Origin: Nocardia vermiculata NBRC 100427
GTDB taxonomy: Bacteria; Actinomycetota; Actinomycetes; Mycobacteriales; Mycobacteriaceae
DNA length: 64,000 bases
Direction: 5' to 3'
Assembly: GCF_001613265.1 (NCBI RefSeq)
Contig: NZ_BDCA01000008.1
Location: 124,001 to 188,000 of the forward strand
The notes beneath the pieces were generated by a model. That model did no database searches. It saw only the letters and a list, made by a program, of their open reading frames with translations, and was not told the DNA's origin. Made by a program: the position numbers and the translations under genes. This document shows positions 18,746-27,756 of the stretch, piece by piece (positions within the stretch are counted from its first letter, which is position 1; every line of letters begins with the position of its first letter).

Positions 18746-18782
18746 GTCACCTCAATCTTGTCAATGGCAAGATTGAGGTGAC
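18746..18782. promoter_or_regulatory. 37-bp perfect inverted repeat between ABC ATPase and DUF3291-like gene
   Basis: The arms GTCACCTCAATCTTG (18746-18760) and CAAGATTGAGGTGAC (18768-18782) are perfect over 15 bp with a 7-base spacer. On the minus strand a TTGACA element lies at the centre, so a repressor bound here would cover a -35 box of the downstream gene. The arms are AT-richer than a typical terminator stem in this genome and no T-run follows, so an operator (TetR- or MerR-like) is favoured over a terminator. Confidence 0.6.
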
Positions 18783-18825
18783 CGGGACCGGTGTGCCGCG
18801 AGGCCTCCGTGTCGGACGTGTTGCT

Positions 18826-19638
18826 TCAGGCGGGTGTCACCCGTTCGGTGCGGACGTGCCAGCGACCGTCGTCGGTGCGGTCGAGGCGGATCGGGTGATC
18901 GAAGCATGTGCTGATGGTCGCGCTGGTCAGCACCTGGTCGACGGGGCCGCTGGTCACGATGCGGCCGTCCCGGAGCAGCAGCACGTGGGTGGTGGCCGGC
19001 GGTAGTTCCTCCAGGTGGTGGGTCACCAGGATCGATGCCAGACCGGGATGGGTGGTCTGTAGCAGATCGATGCGTTCGATGAGCTGTTCGCGCCCCCCGA
19101 CGTCGAGGCCGGTGGCGGGTTCGTCGAGCAGCAGCAGCTGGGGTTCCGCGATCAGGGCACGGGCGATGAGTGCCCGGCCGCGCTCCCCCTGCGACAGCGT
19201 CGGCCACCGTGCCGCGCGCCGATGGGTGAGGCCCATCAGCTCGATCAGCCGATCGGCCTCGCTCTCCTGCTCGGGGGTGGGTGACCAGCGTCCTTTGAGG
19301 TCCGCGGTGTTGGTGAGTCCGGTCAGGACGACCTCGTGGGCGGTGAGGGGGTAGGGCGGATTGTGCCGGGGGTCGACATGGCCGATGGCGGCGCGGAGTT
19401 CGCGCATGTCGACGCGGCCGAGGCGATGGCCGAGGACGTGCACGCTGCCGCGGGTGGGGTGCTCCTGTGCGCCCAGCATCTTCAACAGTGTCGTCTTGCC
19501 GGCACCGTTGGGTCCCAGTAGCGCCCAGTGCTCGCCGGGGCGCACCGTCAAGGAGATCTCGGAGAGGATCGGGTTGTGGTTGCGCACGAAATCCACGGCG
19601 TCCACCTGCAGGATGGGGGAATCGACCATGATCGTCAC
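18826..19638 (-). CDS. ABC transporter ATP-binding protein (solitary)
   Basis: A 270-residue ATPase with Walker A GPNGAGKT, Q-loop region GHVDPRHNPPYPLT, signature LSQGERGRALIARAL, Walker B LLLLDEPATGLD and the H-loop LVTHHLEE. The GTG at 19638 is preferred because GAGGAG lies 9 bases upstream; an ATG three codons later is the alternative. There is no permease or binding protein nearby. In relatives such lone ATPases resemble ModF/YlmA-type proteins that may act with an unlinked permease or in a non-transport role. It is divergent from a tyrosine-rich membrane protein. Confidence 0.87.
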   Translation of the reverse strand: MTIMVDSPILQVDAVDFVRNHNPILSEISLTVRPGEHWALLGPNGAGKTTLLKMLGAQEHPTRGSVHVLGHRLGRVDMRELRAAIGHVDPRHNPPYPLTAHEVVLTGLTNTADLKGRWSPTPEQESEADRLIELMGLTHRRAARWPTLSQGERGRALIARALIAEPQLLLLDEPATGLDVGGREQLIERIDLLQTTHPGLASILVTHHLEELPPATTHVLLLRDGRIVTSGPVDQVLTSATISTCFDHPIRLDRTDDGRWHVRTERVTPA

Positions 19639-19802
19639 GGTAACAAACTCCTCAGACAAGCTGATAGGTAGCACCGGCCCGTGAGTGGGGTACTCCCCGG
19701 GGAGGTGCCCGCGGTGGTCGCGGCGCGCGTGTCGTTCGACCGCCCGGCGCCCGGGTGCCGCCCTAGACTCGGCACACCCACTCTCGACGGAGGTGAACGG
19801 CG

Positions 19803-20381
19803 GTGCATCCACAGGATCCGCGCGACCCGCGTACGGCGCGGTACGAAAGCGGTTATCAGCCGGGGAATTATCCGGACCCCGGCTATCGGAATTCCGGCTA
19901 CCAGGATCCCGGATATCAGAGCTACCAGCAACCGGCCCGGCAGCCCGCGCAGCGGCGCGAGCCGGAGGTGAACCTGGGCATGTTCGCCGGTGGGGTGCTC
20001 GCCACAGCGGTCGTGACCGCCCTCGCTGCCTGGCTGTGTGCGTGGATCATCGACGTGATCGCGACCCGCGCCACCGAAAGCGGCAAGTTCGGCGTGTGGA
20101 ATCCGATGGCGGACCAGGGGTACTGGTTCGCGGTGGTGGCGTTCCTGTGCGCGCTGCTGGCGGGCGTGCTGTGGTACTTGCTGCATCTGGGGACACCGTC
20201 GGCGGATATGTTCTTCGGCTGGATCGTCGGCATTCTCATCGCCGCGTCGGTGATCATTCCGCTGACGCTGTCCAGCGACCTCTGGGTGGGTGCCTCCACC
20301 GCGATCGAACACCTGGTCATCGGGCTGCCCATCTTCAGTCTGACCCGGGCGGTGGGCGCCAAGAGCATCGCGCCGCACTGA
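19803..20381 (+). CDS. Small membrane protein with Tyr/Pro/Gly-rich head
   Basis: A 192-residue protein starting at a GTG with GGAGGTGAACGGCG upstream. The first 55 residues are a disordered, Tyr/Pro/Gly/Gln-rich segment built from repeats like GYQPGNYPDPGYRNSGYQDP. Four hydrophobic stretches follow: about 60-85 (FAGGVLATAVVTALAAWLCA), about 108-130 (FAVVAFLCALLAGVLWYLLH), about 138-158 (FFGWIVGILIAASVIIPLTL) and a weaker last one. Such membrane proteins of unknown function are common in mycolata. No enzymatic motif is seen. The final part of the gene converges on the flavoprotein gene 22 bases away. Confidence 0.75.
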   Translation: MHPQDPRDPRTARYESGYQPGNYPDPGYRNSGYQDPGYQSYQQPARQPAQRREPEVNLGMFAGGVLATAVVTALAAWLCAWIIDVIATRATESGKFGVWNPMADQGYWFAVVAFLCALLAGVLWYLLHLGTPSADMFFGWIVGILIAASVIIPLTLSSDLWVGASTAIEHLVIGLPIFSLTRAVGAKSIAPH

Positions 20382-20403
20382 ACGGGGTGATGCCCGGCGA
20401 GGC

Positions 20404-22074
20404 TCAGTGCGGCGGCTGGGCCATCGCGCGGCCTGCGGCGCGGCCGGAGAAGATGCACCCTCCCAGAAAGGTGCCCTCCAGCGCGTTGTAACCGTGGACC
20501 CCGCCCCCACCGAACCCGGCCACCTCGCCCGCGGCGTACAGGCCGGGCACCGGGGTGCCGGCGTTGCTGATCACCCGGGAGTCGAGGTCGGTCTGCAGCC
20601 CGCCCAGCGTCTTGCGGGTGAGGATGTTGAGCCGGACCGCGATGAGCGGGCCGTGTGCGGGGTCGAGGATGCGGTGCGGTGTTGCCACCCGGCCCAGTTT
20701 GTCGCCCAGTGAGCGCCGCGCATTGGCGACAGCCATCAATTGGGCATCCTTGCTGTATTTGTTGTCCAGCTCCCGATCCCGGGCGACGATCTGGCGTTCC
20801 AGGTCGCCGAGGTCGAGGTCCGGGCCGCGTGCGATCTCGTTCATTCCCCGCACCAGCTCCGGCAGGGTATCGGCGACGACGAAGTCCACACCGTGCCGCT
20901 TGAACGCCTCGACCGGGCCCGGAGCGCCCTTGGCGAGACGGCTCTTGAGGGTGAGTGCGTAGTCCTTACCGGTGATGTCCGGATTCTGTTCCGAACCCGA
21001 CAGTGCGAATTCCTTCTCGATGATCGACTGGGTCAGCACGAACCACGAGTAGTCGTAGCCGGTGGACAGAATCGCCTGCAGCGTGGCATTCGTGTCGTAG
21101 CCGGGGAAACACGGTGCGGGCAAACGCTTTCCGGTAGCGTCGAACCACAGCGACGACGGCCCGGGAATGATACGGATGGCGTGATCGGGCCAGACCGGGT
21201 TCCAGTCGTTGATGCCCTCGGTGTAGTGCCACATCCGGTCGCGGTTCACGATCCGCCCGCCCGCCGATTCGGTGATCGCCAGCATCCGGCCGTCGACGTG
21301 GGCGGGTACCCCGGAAATCATGGTCTGCGGGCACGGGCCGAGACGTTCGGAGGGCCAGTTCGCGCGGATCAGATCGTGGTTGTGGCCGATGCCACCGGAG
21401 GACACCAGCACCGCCGGGGCTTGGAATTCGAACTCGCCCACGGTGGTTCGCGACGAGGCCACACCGCGGTCCAGCTCGCTCGGCTCGAGCACGCAGCCCC
21501 GGATCCCCGTCACCGCGCCGTCGGTGACGACGAGATCGTCGACCCGGTGCCGGAAGGCGAATTCGACCAGTCCTCGCTGCTCGGCGGCCAGCACCGGTTC
21601 CAGGAAGACCCGCAGGACTTCGGGGCCGGTGCCCCAGGTCAGATGGAAGCGTGGCACCGAGTTCCCGTGCCCGTCGGCGGTGGCGCCACCGCGCTCGGCC
21701 CAGCCGACCAGCGGGGTGATCCGTAGCCCGAGGTCGTGCAGGTACCGGCGCTTCTCCCCGGCGGCGAACTCCACGTACGCGCGCGCCCATTGCCGCGCCC
21801 AGTGGTCCTCGTCCTCGCGGTCGAATCCGGCCGAACCCTGCCAGTCCTGCCAGGCCAGTGCGAAGGAGTCCTTGATCCCGAGGCGCCGCTGTTCGGGCGT
21901 ATCGACCAGAAACAGTCCGCCCAGCGACCAGAACGCCTGGCCGCCGAGGTTGCGGCGGTTCTCCTGATCCACGACGAGCACCCGCTTCCCGGCGCGGGTC
22001 AGCTCATAGGTCGCGACCAGGCCGGCCAGGCCTGCCCCGACGACGATGACATCCGGCTGCTGTGACGGTGTCAC
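20404..22074 (-). CDS. FAD-binding dehydrogenase of the 3-ketosteroid dehydrogenase-like group (Rv0785 type)
   Basis: A 556-residue flavoprotein. The N-terminal dinucleotide motif is DVIVVGAGLAGLVATYELTR, followed by LVVDQENRRNLGGQAFWSLG and the C-terminal FAD motif PVPGLYAAGEVAGFGGGG. It closely resembles mycobacterial Rv0785 and is distantly like fumarate reductase/3-ketosteroid delta-1-dehydrogenase flavoproteins. The start is the GTG at 22074 with AAGGAG upstream; the frame stays open for another 1.2 kb upstream but that part shadows the divergent gene. Exact substrate is unknown; a steroid or other cyclic ketone is a reasonable hypothesis. A 30-bp palindrome lies in the divergent region. 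Confidence 0.85.
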   Translation of the reverse strand: MTPSQQPDVIVVGAGLAGLVATYELTRAGKRVLVVDQENRRNLGGQAFWSLGGLFLVDTPEQRRLGIKDSFALAWQDWQGSAGFDREDEDHWARQWARAYVEFAAGEKRRYLHDLGLRITPLVGWAERGGATADGHGNSVPRFHLTWGTGPEVLRVFLEPVLAAEQRGLVEFAFRHRVDDLVVTDGAVTGIRGCVLEPSELDRGVASSRTTVGEFEFQAPAVLVSSGGIGHNHDLIRANWPSERLGPCPQTMISGVPAHVDGRMLAITESAGGRIVNRDRMWHYTEGINDWNPVWPDHAIRIIPGPSSLWFDATGKRLPAPCFPGYDTNATLQAILSTGYDYSWFVLTQSIIEKEFALSGSEQNPDITGKDYALTLKSRLAKGAPGPVEAFKRHGVDFVVADTLPELVRGMNEIARGPDLDLGDLERQIVARDRELDNKYSKDAQLMAVANARRSLGDKLGRVATPHRILDPAHGPLIAVRLNILTRKTLGGLQTDLDSRVISNAGTPVPGLYAAGEVAGFGGGGVHGYNALEGTFLGGCIFSGRAAGRAMAQPPH

Positions 22075-22108
22075 GGGCACTCCTTGCGCATTCGAGGCAT
22101 TCGTCGAC

Positions 22109-22138
22109 GCCGTTCGATACATTCGTGTATCGAACGGC
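22109..22138. promoter_or_regulatory. 30-bp palindrome in the flavoprotein/YcaQ divergent region
   Basis: GCCGTTCGATACA (22109-22121) and TGTATCGAACGGC (22126-22138) are perfect 13-bp arms around TTCG. It lies 35 bases upstream of the flavoprotein start. The size and symmetry match TetR-family operators, yet no TetR gene is adjacent, so the regulator would be encoded elsewhere. Confidence 0.65.
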
Positions 22139-22212
22139 TTCAACCTAGCAGATTTCGCCGGTCCGGCCGTAGGTCCGCGCGAGGTGTCGGTGGGGCATGG
22201 CAGATTCGGTGT

Positions 22213-23499
22213 GTGCGCACAATTACCGCCGACGCGGCTCGCCGCGCCGCACTCGCAGCCCAGGGATTCGCCGGCCCACCCCGTGTTGATGCCGGAGCAG
22301 CACCGGCTCGTCGTGCGGTGCTCGGTGTGCTGCGCAATACCAAACTGCTGCAACTGGATTCGGTAGCCGCCGTGGTTCGCGCCCACTACGCTCCGGTGTT
22401 CAGCCGGATCGGCGCCTATGATCGTGACCTGCTGGACGAGGCCGCCTGGGGGCACAGCACGCGCCGGCCACGCCGGTTGGTGGAGTACTGGGCGCACGAG
22501 GCGGCGCTGATTCCGGTGCAGGATTGGCCGCTGATGCGGTGGCGGATGGCCGGATTCGGCAGCGGCCGGTGGGGCGGCGCGCGTCGGGTGCTGGAGGCGA
22601 ATCCCGCGCTGCCCGAACAGGTGCTGGAGACGATCGCGGTCTCCGGTCCGAGCACTGCCGCCGAGGTGGAGCGCCGGCTCGAACTGAATCGGCCGCGCCG
22701 CAAGGACCACTGGGGTTGGAACCACAGCGACACCAAGATCGTGTGCGAAATGCTGTTCGCCACCGGAGAGTTGTCGGTCGACAAGAGGGTCGGATTCCAG
22801 CGGCACTACGACCTCACCGACCGGGTGCTGCCACGCGAGGTCGTCGGGCGCCGCGTCGAGGAGTCCGACGCGGTCCGGGAACTGGTGCTGCGCGCCGCGG
22901 ACGCACTGGGGGTGGCCACCGAGGCCGATCTGCGTGACTATTACCGCCTGCGCCGGCAGCAGTGCGAGCCGGCGCTGGCGGATCTGGTCGACGCGGGCGC
23001 GGTCGAACCGGTCCGGGTCCAGGGGTGGGACCGGCCGGCCTACCTGCGGGCCGGGACACGGATCCCACGCCGGATCGAGGGCGCCGCGCTGCTGTGCCCG
23101 TTCGATCCGCTGATCTTCTTCCGGGCCCGCACCGAGCGAATGTTCGATTTCCACTACCGCATCGAGATCTACACTCCCGCCCACAAGCGGGTGCACGGCT
23201 ACTACGTGTTCCCGTTCCTGCTCGACGGTGAACTGGTCGCCCGGGTGGACCTGCGGGCCGACCGGGTGAACGGACGGCTGTACGTGCCGGGCGCCTTCGC
23301 CGAGCCGGGTCGGCCCGCCGCCCGGATCGCCGGTGCCCTGGCGCAGCACCTGTGGGAGATGGCGCAGTGGCTCGGGCTCGAGACGGTCGAAGTCGGCGAG
23401 CGCGGAGATCTGGCCTTGGCCCTCGCTGCCGCCGGAGTACGGCAGCGAGCCGTCGATCGGCTACCCGTCGAGCTCACTGCCGCGGAGTGCGGCCACTGA
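22213..23499 (+). CDS. YcaQ/AlkX-type winged-helix DNA glycosylase (interstrand crosslink repair family)
   Basis: A 428-residue HTH_42 family protein. The N-terminal part contains NTKLLQLDSVAAVVRAHYAP, with the QxD motif (QLD) that is catalytic in E. coli YcaQ, which unhooks DNA crosslinks. The following WGHSTRRPRRLVEYWAHEAA and HWGWNHSDTKIVCEMLFATG segments fit the family. The middle is three winged helices and the C-terminus a beta-barrel (LLCPFDPLIFFRARTERMFD). The GTG at 22213 is chosen because the conserved part starts just after it; upstream sequence is the palindromic control region. It overlaps the convergent transporter by 26 bases. Confidence 0.83.
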   Translation: MRTITADAARRAALAAQGFAGPPRVDAGAAPARRAVLGVLRNTKLLQLDSVAAVVRAHYAPVFSRIGAYDRDLLDEAAWGHSTRRPRRLVEYWAHEAALIPVQDWPLMRWRMAGFGSGRWGGARRVLEANPALPEQVLETIAVSGPSTAAEVERRLELNRPRRKDHWGWNHSDTKIVCEMLFATGELSVDKRVGFQRHYDLTDRVLPREVVGRRVEESDAVRELVLRAADALGVATEADLRDYYRLRRQQCEPALADLVDAGAVEPVRVQGWDRPAYLRAGTRIPRRIEGAALLCPFDPLIFFRARTERMFDFHYRIEIYTPAHKRVHGYYVFPFLLDGELVARVDLRADRVNGRLYVPGAFAEPGRPAARIAGALAQHLWEMAQWLGLETVEVGERGDLALALAAAGVRQRAVDRLPVELTAAECGH

Positions 23500-24541
23500 T
23501 CTCGGCGACGGTCGCTCCGGCGACCGGGGTGTTCGTGGCCCGGGCCTCCGCTTCGTCGGCCGCCCGGCCCCACCGTCCGGCCAGGGCCGCGCAGGTGATC
23601 AGTTGGATTTGATGGAAGATCATCAGCGGCAGCACGATCAGGCCCACCGGTTGTCCGGCGAACAGCACGGTGGCCATCGGCAGTCCGGTGGCGAGGCTCT
23701 TCTTCGAACCGCAGAAGATCACCACGATCCGATCGGCGCGGTCGAACCCGGACACCCGCGCCACGCCTGCCGTGATGCCCAGCACCACCGCGAGCAGGAC
23801 GACCGAGATGCCGACCACCGCGAGCATGCGGCCGATCGCCAGTCCCTGCCAGACGTGCTCGACCATGCCCGCGCTGAACGCGGCGTACACCACCAGATAG
23901 ACCGATCCCCGGTCCACGACCTTGGTCAGTGTGGTGTGCGCGAGCAGCCGGTGCAGTTTCGGTCGTAACAGCTGGCCGGCCACGAACGGCACCAGGAGCT
24001 GGAGCACGATCTCGAGAATCGAGGTCAGCGAGACGGTGGCGGTGCCGGTGGTCTGCATCAGCAGCATCACCAGCAACGGGGTGACGAACACACCCAGCAG
24101 ATTCGAGACCGACGCGCTGACCACCGCGGCCGCCACGTTTCCGCGCGCGATCGAGGTGAAGGCGATCGAGGACTGCACCGTCGAGGGCAGCAGGCACAGA
24201 TACAAGAGCCCGGTGTAAAGGTCGTCGGTGATGACCGAGGGCACCAGCAGCCGCATCGCGAGGCCCAGCAGCGGGAAGAGCAGGTACGTGGTGGCGAGCA
24301 CCGTGGTGTGCAGCCGCCAGTGTCGCAGTCCCGCCAGTGCCTCGCGGGGTTCGAGCCGGGTGCCGTAGAGCAGGAACAGCACTGCGATCGCGATCTTGGT
24401 GGCCCAGTCCAGCACATCGGCCGCGCCCCCGCGGGCAGGCAGCAGCAGGCCGATGCCCATGGCCACGAACAGGCCCAGCAGGAAACCGTCGATGCGAAGT
24501 TTTGCCAGCACTCTCACCCGGCTACGGTACGACCCGGCCAA
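23474..24541 (-). CDS. Bile acid:sodium symporter (SBF-like) family transporter
   Basis: A 355-residue membrane protein with about ten helices. Family features include FVAMGIGLLLP, LYGTRLEPREALAGLRHWRL, STVQSSIAFTSIARGNVAAA and the conserved FCGSKKSLATGLPMATVLF. The FCGSKKSLATG motif assigns it to the SBF-like (PF13593, human SLC10A7-like) branch. Substrate unknown. It is divergent from a LysR regulator (47-bp gap), which probably controls it. The C-terminal 26 bases overlap the YcaQ-type gene on the other strand. Confidence 0.87.
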   Translation of the reverse strand: MAGSYRSRVRVLAKLRIDGFLLGLFVAMGIGLLLPARGGAADVLDWATKIAIAVLFLLYGTRLEPREALAGLRHWRLHTTVLATTYLLFPLLGLAMRLLVPSVITDDLYTGLLYLCLLPSTVQSSIAFTSIARGNVAAAVVSASVSNLLGVFVTPLLVMLLMQTTGTATVSLTSILEIVLQLLVPFVAGQLLRPKLHRLLAHTTLTKVVDRGSVYLVVYAAFSAGMVEHVWQGLAIGRMLAVVGISVVLLAVVLGITAGVARVSGFDRADRIVVIFCGSKKSLATGLPMATVLFAGQPVGLIVLPLMIFHQIQLITCAALAGRWGRAADEAEARATNTPVAGATVAEISGRTPRQ

Positions 24542-24588
24542 CTGATCACGAAAGTCGATGTAAGCGATATTTCGGAACGCGTATCGTG

Positions 24589-25443
24589 ATGAATATGTTC
24601 GATCCCGAACTCCTGCGTACCTTCCTGGCGGTCGACCGGGCGGGCGGCTTCACGGCCGCGGCCCGCATCCTGGGCCTGCGGCAGTCCACGGTCAGTGGAC
24701 ACATCGCCAGGCTCGAGCAGGCTGCGGGCCGTGAGCTGATCCGACGCGACACCCGTAACCTGTCGCTCACCGCGGACGGTGCGGCGATGATCGGTTTCGC
24801 CCGCGCCATCCTGGACGCGCAGGCACGCGCCGACCGCTACTTCTCCGACTCGACACTGACCGGACTGATCCGGCTCGGCGCCTCCGACGATGTGGTGGCG
24901 CGCGAACTGCCCGACGTGCTCCTGGAATTCCAGCGGTCGCATCCCGGTGTGGACCTGGAACTGATCGTCGGGCTCAGCGAGAACCTCAAGACCAGGATGG
25001 CTGCGGGGGAACTCGATCTGATGGTGGCCAAACGGCTGCCGGGAGAACGGCACGGACAGCTGCTGTGGCGCGACCGGTTGGTGTGGGCGGGGCGATCCGG
25101 GACCGGTGCTGTCGACGACCCTGTTCCGGTGGTCACCTACCCGCCACCGAGCCTGACTCGTCACGTCGCGCTGCGGGCACTGGAACGAGAGGACCGCAGC
25201 TGGCGCATCGCCTGTGTCAGCGACAGCCAGCTCGGGTTGCGTGCCGCGGTGCTGGCCGGGCTCGGCGTCGTGGTGCATGCCGAAACCCTGTTGCCACCAG
25301 GGCTGTTCGCGGTGGACGACGAGACCTTGCCGGAGCTGGGGGAGCTGGAGTTCGTGCTGCTGCGCCGGCACAGCACCCTGTCGGAACCGGAACAGGCACT
25401 GTGTGACGCCATCGTCGCCGGCGCCGACCGGATGCATCGATAG
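24589..25443 (+). CDS. LysR family regulator divergent from the SBF transporter
   Basis: A 284-residue LysR protein starting MNMFDPELLRTFLAVDRAGG. The helix-turn-helix is GGFTAAARILGLRQSTVSGH. The effector domain is short but complete (GLIRLGASDDVVARELPDVL, GELDLMVAKRLPGER, VSDSQLGLRAAVLAGLGVVV). A second ATG two codons later is an equal option. An imperfect dyad of CGATAT and GTATCG (about 24564-24586) precedes it. It most likely regulates the neighbouring transporter; its ligand is unknown. Confidence 0.87.
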   Translation: MNMFDPELLRTFLAVDRAGGFTAAARILGLRQSTVSGHIARLEQAAGRELIRRDTRNLSLTADGAAMIGFARAILDAQARADRYFSDSTLTGLIRLGASDDVVARELPDVLLEFQRSHPGVDLELIVGLSENLKTRMAAGELDLMVAKRLPGERHGQLLWRDRLVWAGRSGTGAVDDPVPVVTYPPPSLTRHVALRALEREDRSWRIACVSDSQLGLRAAVLAGLGVVVHAETLLPPGLFAVDDETLPELGELEFVLLRRHSTLSEPEQALCDAIVAGADRMHR

Positions 25444-25521
25444 CGGTGCCGCCGCAGCGCGACACCGCTGGTCCGGCAGCGGTCGCCTCCGCTGTCGGTG
25501 CCGGTCGTTAACCTGGTTCTC

Positions 25522-27654
25522 GTGGCAGATCCCGCGACCTACCGCCCGGCACCGGGCACCATTCCCGTCGAACCCGGCGTCTACAAATTCCGGGATTCCT
25601 ACCGACGGGTGATCTACGTCGGCAAGGCCAAGAGTCTGCGCAGTCGCCTGAATTCCTACTTCGCCGATGTGTCGTCGCTGCATCCACGGACCCGGCAGAT
25701 GGTGACGACCGCCGCCAGTGTCGAGTGGACGGTGGTGTCGACGGAGGTCGAAGCGCTCCAGCTGGAGTACAACTGGATCAAGGAATTCGATCCGCGCTTC
25801 AATGTGCGCTACCGCGACGACAAGAGCTATCCGATGCTCGCGGTCAGTATGAACGAGGAATACCCGCGGGTGTTCGTCTACCGGGGTGCCCGCAAGAAGG
25901 GGGTGCGCTACTTCGGCCCCTACGCTCATGCCTGGGCCATCCGCGAAACGGTGGACCTGTTGTTGCGGGTGTTCCCGGTGCGTACCTGCTCGGCCGGAGT
26001 GTTCAAGCGGCACAGTCAGATCGGGCGTCCGTGCCTGCTCGGCTACATCGACAAGTGTTCGGCACCGTGCGTCGGCCGGGTCGACGCTGCCGAGCACCGG
26101 CGGATCGTGACGGACTTCTGTGACTTCCTGGCCGGGCGCACCGACCGTATGGTGCGGGAGCTGGAACGACGGATGCAGGTCGCGGCGGCGGATCTGGATT
26201 TCGAGACCGCGGCCCGCCTGCGCGACGACGTCGCGGCACTCAAACGGGCGCTGGAGAAACAAGCCGTGGTTCTCGGCACCGGCACCGACGCCGATGTGGT
26301 CGCCTTCGCCGCCGACGAACTCGAGGTCGCGGTGCAGATCTTCCATGTGCGAGACGGGCGAGTGCGCGGCCAGCGAGGGTGGGTCGTCGACAAGTCCGGT
26401 GATGCGGTCGACCTGAACTGGTCCGGTGGTGCCGGCGAACCGGCCCGGTCCGGCGCCGAGAGCGGGGAGTCCGCAGAGTTGGCGGCACTGGTCGAGCAGT
26501 TCGTCACCCAGTTCTACGGTGAGCAGGCCGCCTTCGCCGCGGACACCGATACCGAAACCCCGGCCACCGCGGTGCCGCGCGAGGTTCTGGTGCCCGCACT
26601 TCCCGGCGATCCCGATCAGGTGCAGGGCTGGCTGTCGTCGCTGCGCGGGTCGTCGGTGGCGCTGCGGGTGCCCCAGCGCGGGGACAAGAAGGCGCTGATG
26701 GAAACGGTGCAGCGCAACGCCCAGGAAGCGCTGGCCCAGCACAAGCTCAAGCGGGCCGGTGATCTGACCGCGAGATCGGCAGCGCTGCAAGGTATTCAGG
26801 ACGCGCTCGACCTCGACAGTGCGCCGCTGCGGATCGAGTGCGTGGACATCAGTCACGTCCAGGGCACCGATGTGGTCGCCTCGCTGGTGGTGTTCGAAGA
26901 CGGTCTGCCCCGTAAGTCCGAGTACCGCCACTATGCGATCAAGGAGGCGGCCGGGGAGGGGCGGTCCGACGACGTCGCCAGCATCGCCGAGGTCACTCGC
27001 CGGCGTTTTTACCGGTTGCGCCGCGATCTGGACGAGATGGGTGTTCCCCCGGCGGGCGCGGGCGGTGCCGATTCGACCGCGCCGGCGTGTGCGGGCGACG
27101 GTACCGCGGAGCGCTCACCCGTTCACGCCGGCGCCGAAGAGATCGCCGAGGCCGAGGCCGAACCGGCGGAGCTGCCTCCCGGTATCGATCCGCGCACCGG
27201 ACGTCCACGCAAGTTCTCCTACCCGCCGAATCTGTACGTCGTCGACGGCGGCGCCCCGCAGGTCGCCGCGGCGGCCGAGGTGCTCGACGAGCTGGGCATC
27301 ACCGATGTCGCGGTGATCGGGCTGGCCAAGCGTCTGGAGGAGGTGTGGGTGCCGGGGGAGCCGGATCCGGTGATCATGCCGCGCACCAGCGAATCGCTGT
27401 TCCTGTTGCAGCGGGTCCGCGACGAGGCGCATCGGTTCGCCATCACCTTCCACCGCAGCAAACGCTCACGGCGGATGACGGCGTCGGCGCTGGATTCCGT
27501 GCGCGGTCTGGGGGAAGCGCGCCGCACCGCCCTGGTCGGTCATTTCGGGTCGGTGGCGAAACTGAAGCAGGCTACGGTGGAGGAAATCACCGCGGTCCCG
27601 GGAATCGGGGTGGCGACGGCCGAGGCGGTACTCGCGGCTCTCAACACCGAATGA
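25522..27654 (+). CDS. uvrC: UvrABC excinuclease subunit C
   Basis: Makes both incisions in nucleotide excision repair. The N-terminal GIY-YIG nuclease is [20 protein letters not shown]; the cysteine cluster ([26 protein letters not shown]) may hold an iron-sulfur cluster in the family; the UVR helix is about residues 210-245; the RNase H-like endonuclease has [20 protein letters not shown] and [20 protein letters not shown] then DGG; the C-terminal HhH pair ends [20 protein letters not shown]. An acidic, Ala/Glu-rich linker of about 40 residues interrupts the endonuclease domain near residue 520. The GTG at 25522 gives the start PATYRPAPG typical of mycolata; 710 residues. Confidence 0.97.
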   Translation: MADPATYRPAPGTIPVEPGVYKFRDSYRRVIYVGKAKSLRSRLNSYFADVSSLHPRTRQMVTTAASVEWTVVSTEVEALQLEYNWIKEFDPRFNVRYRDDKSYPMLAVSMNEEYPRVFVYRGARKKGVRYFGPYAHAWAIRETVDLLLRVFPVRTCSAGVFKRHSQIGRPCLLGYIDKCSAPCVGRVDAAEHRRIVTDFCDFLAGRTDRMVRELERRMQVAAADLDFETAARLRDDVAALKRALEKQAVVLGTGTDADVVAFAADELEVAVQIFHVRDGRVRGQRGWVVDKSGDAVDLNWSGGAGEPARSGAESGESAELAALVEQFVTQFYGEQAAFAADTDTETPATAVPREVLVPALPGDPDQVQGWLSSLRGSSVALRVPQRGDKKALMETVQRNAQEALAQHKLKRAGDLTARSAALQGIQDALDLDSAPLRIECVDISHVQGTDVVASLVVFEDGLPRKSEYRHYAIKEAAGEGRSDDVASIAEVTRRRFYRLRRDLDEMGVPPAGAGGADSTAPACAGDGTAERSPVHAGAEEIAEAEAEPAELPPGIDPRTGRPRKFSYPPNLYVVDGGAPQVAAAAEVLDELGITDVAVIGLAKRLEEVWVPGEPDPVIMPRTSESLFLLQRVRDEAHRFAITFHRSKRSRRMTASALDSVRGLGEARRTALVGHFGSVAKLKQATVEEITAVPGIGVATAEAVLAALNTE

Positions 27655-27756
27655 CGGCTCGATTACGTCTCGGTGTCGTGGGCGGTGCGCGCTTCACCGG
27701 GCCGGTGCGGACGGGCAGGATGATCGAATGGCAGCCATGGACGGATCCGATAGGAC

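Noticed and set aside
22075..23349. Upstream extension of the flavoprotein frame to a 981-codon reading
   Set aside because: The extension lies antisense to the YcaQ-type gene and has no domain; a GTG with a good ribosome site at 22074 starts the conserved dinucleotide motif.
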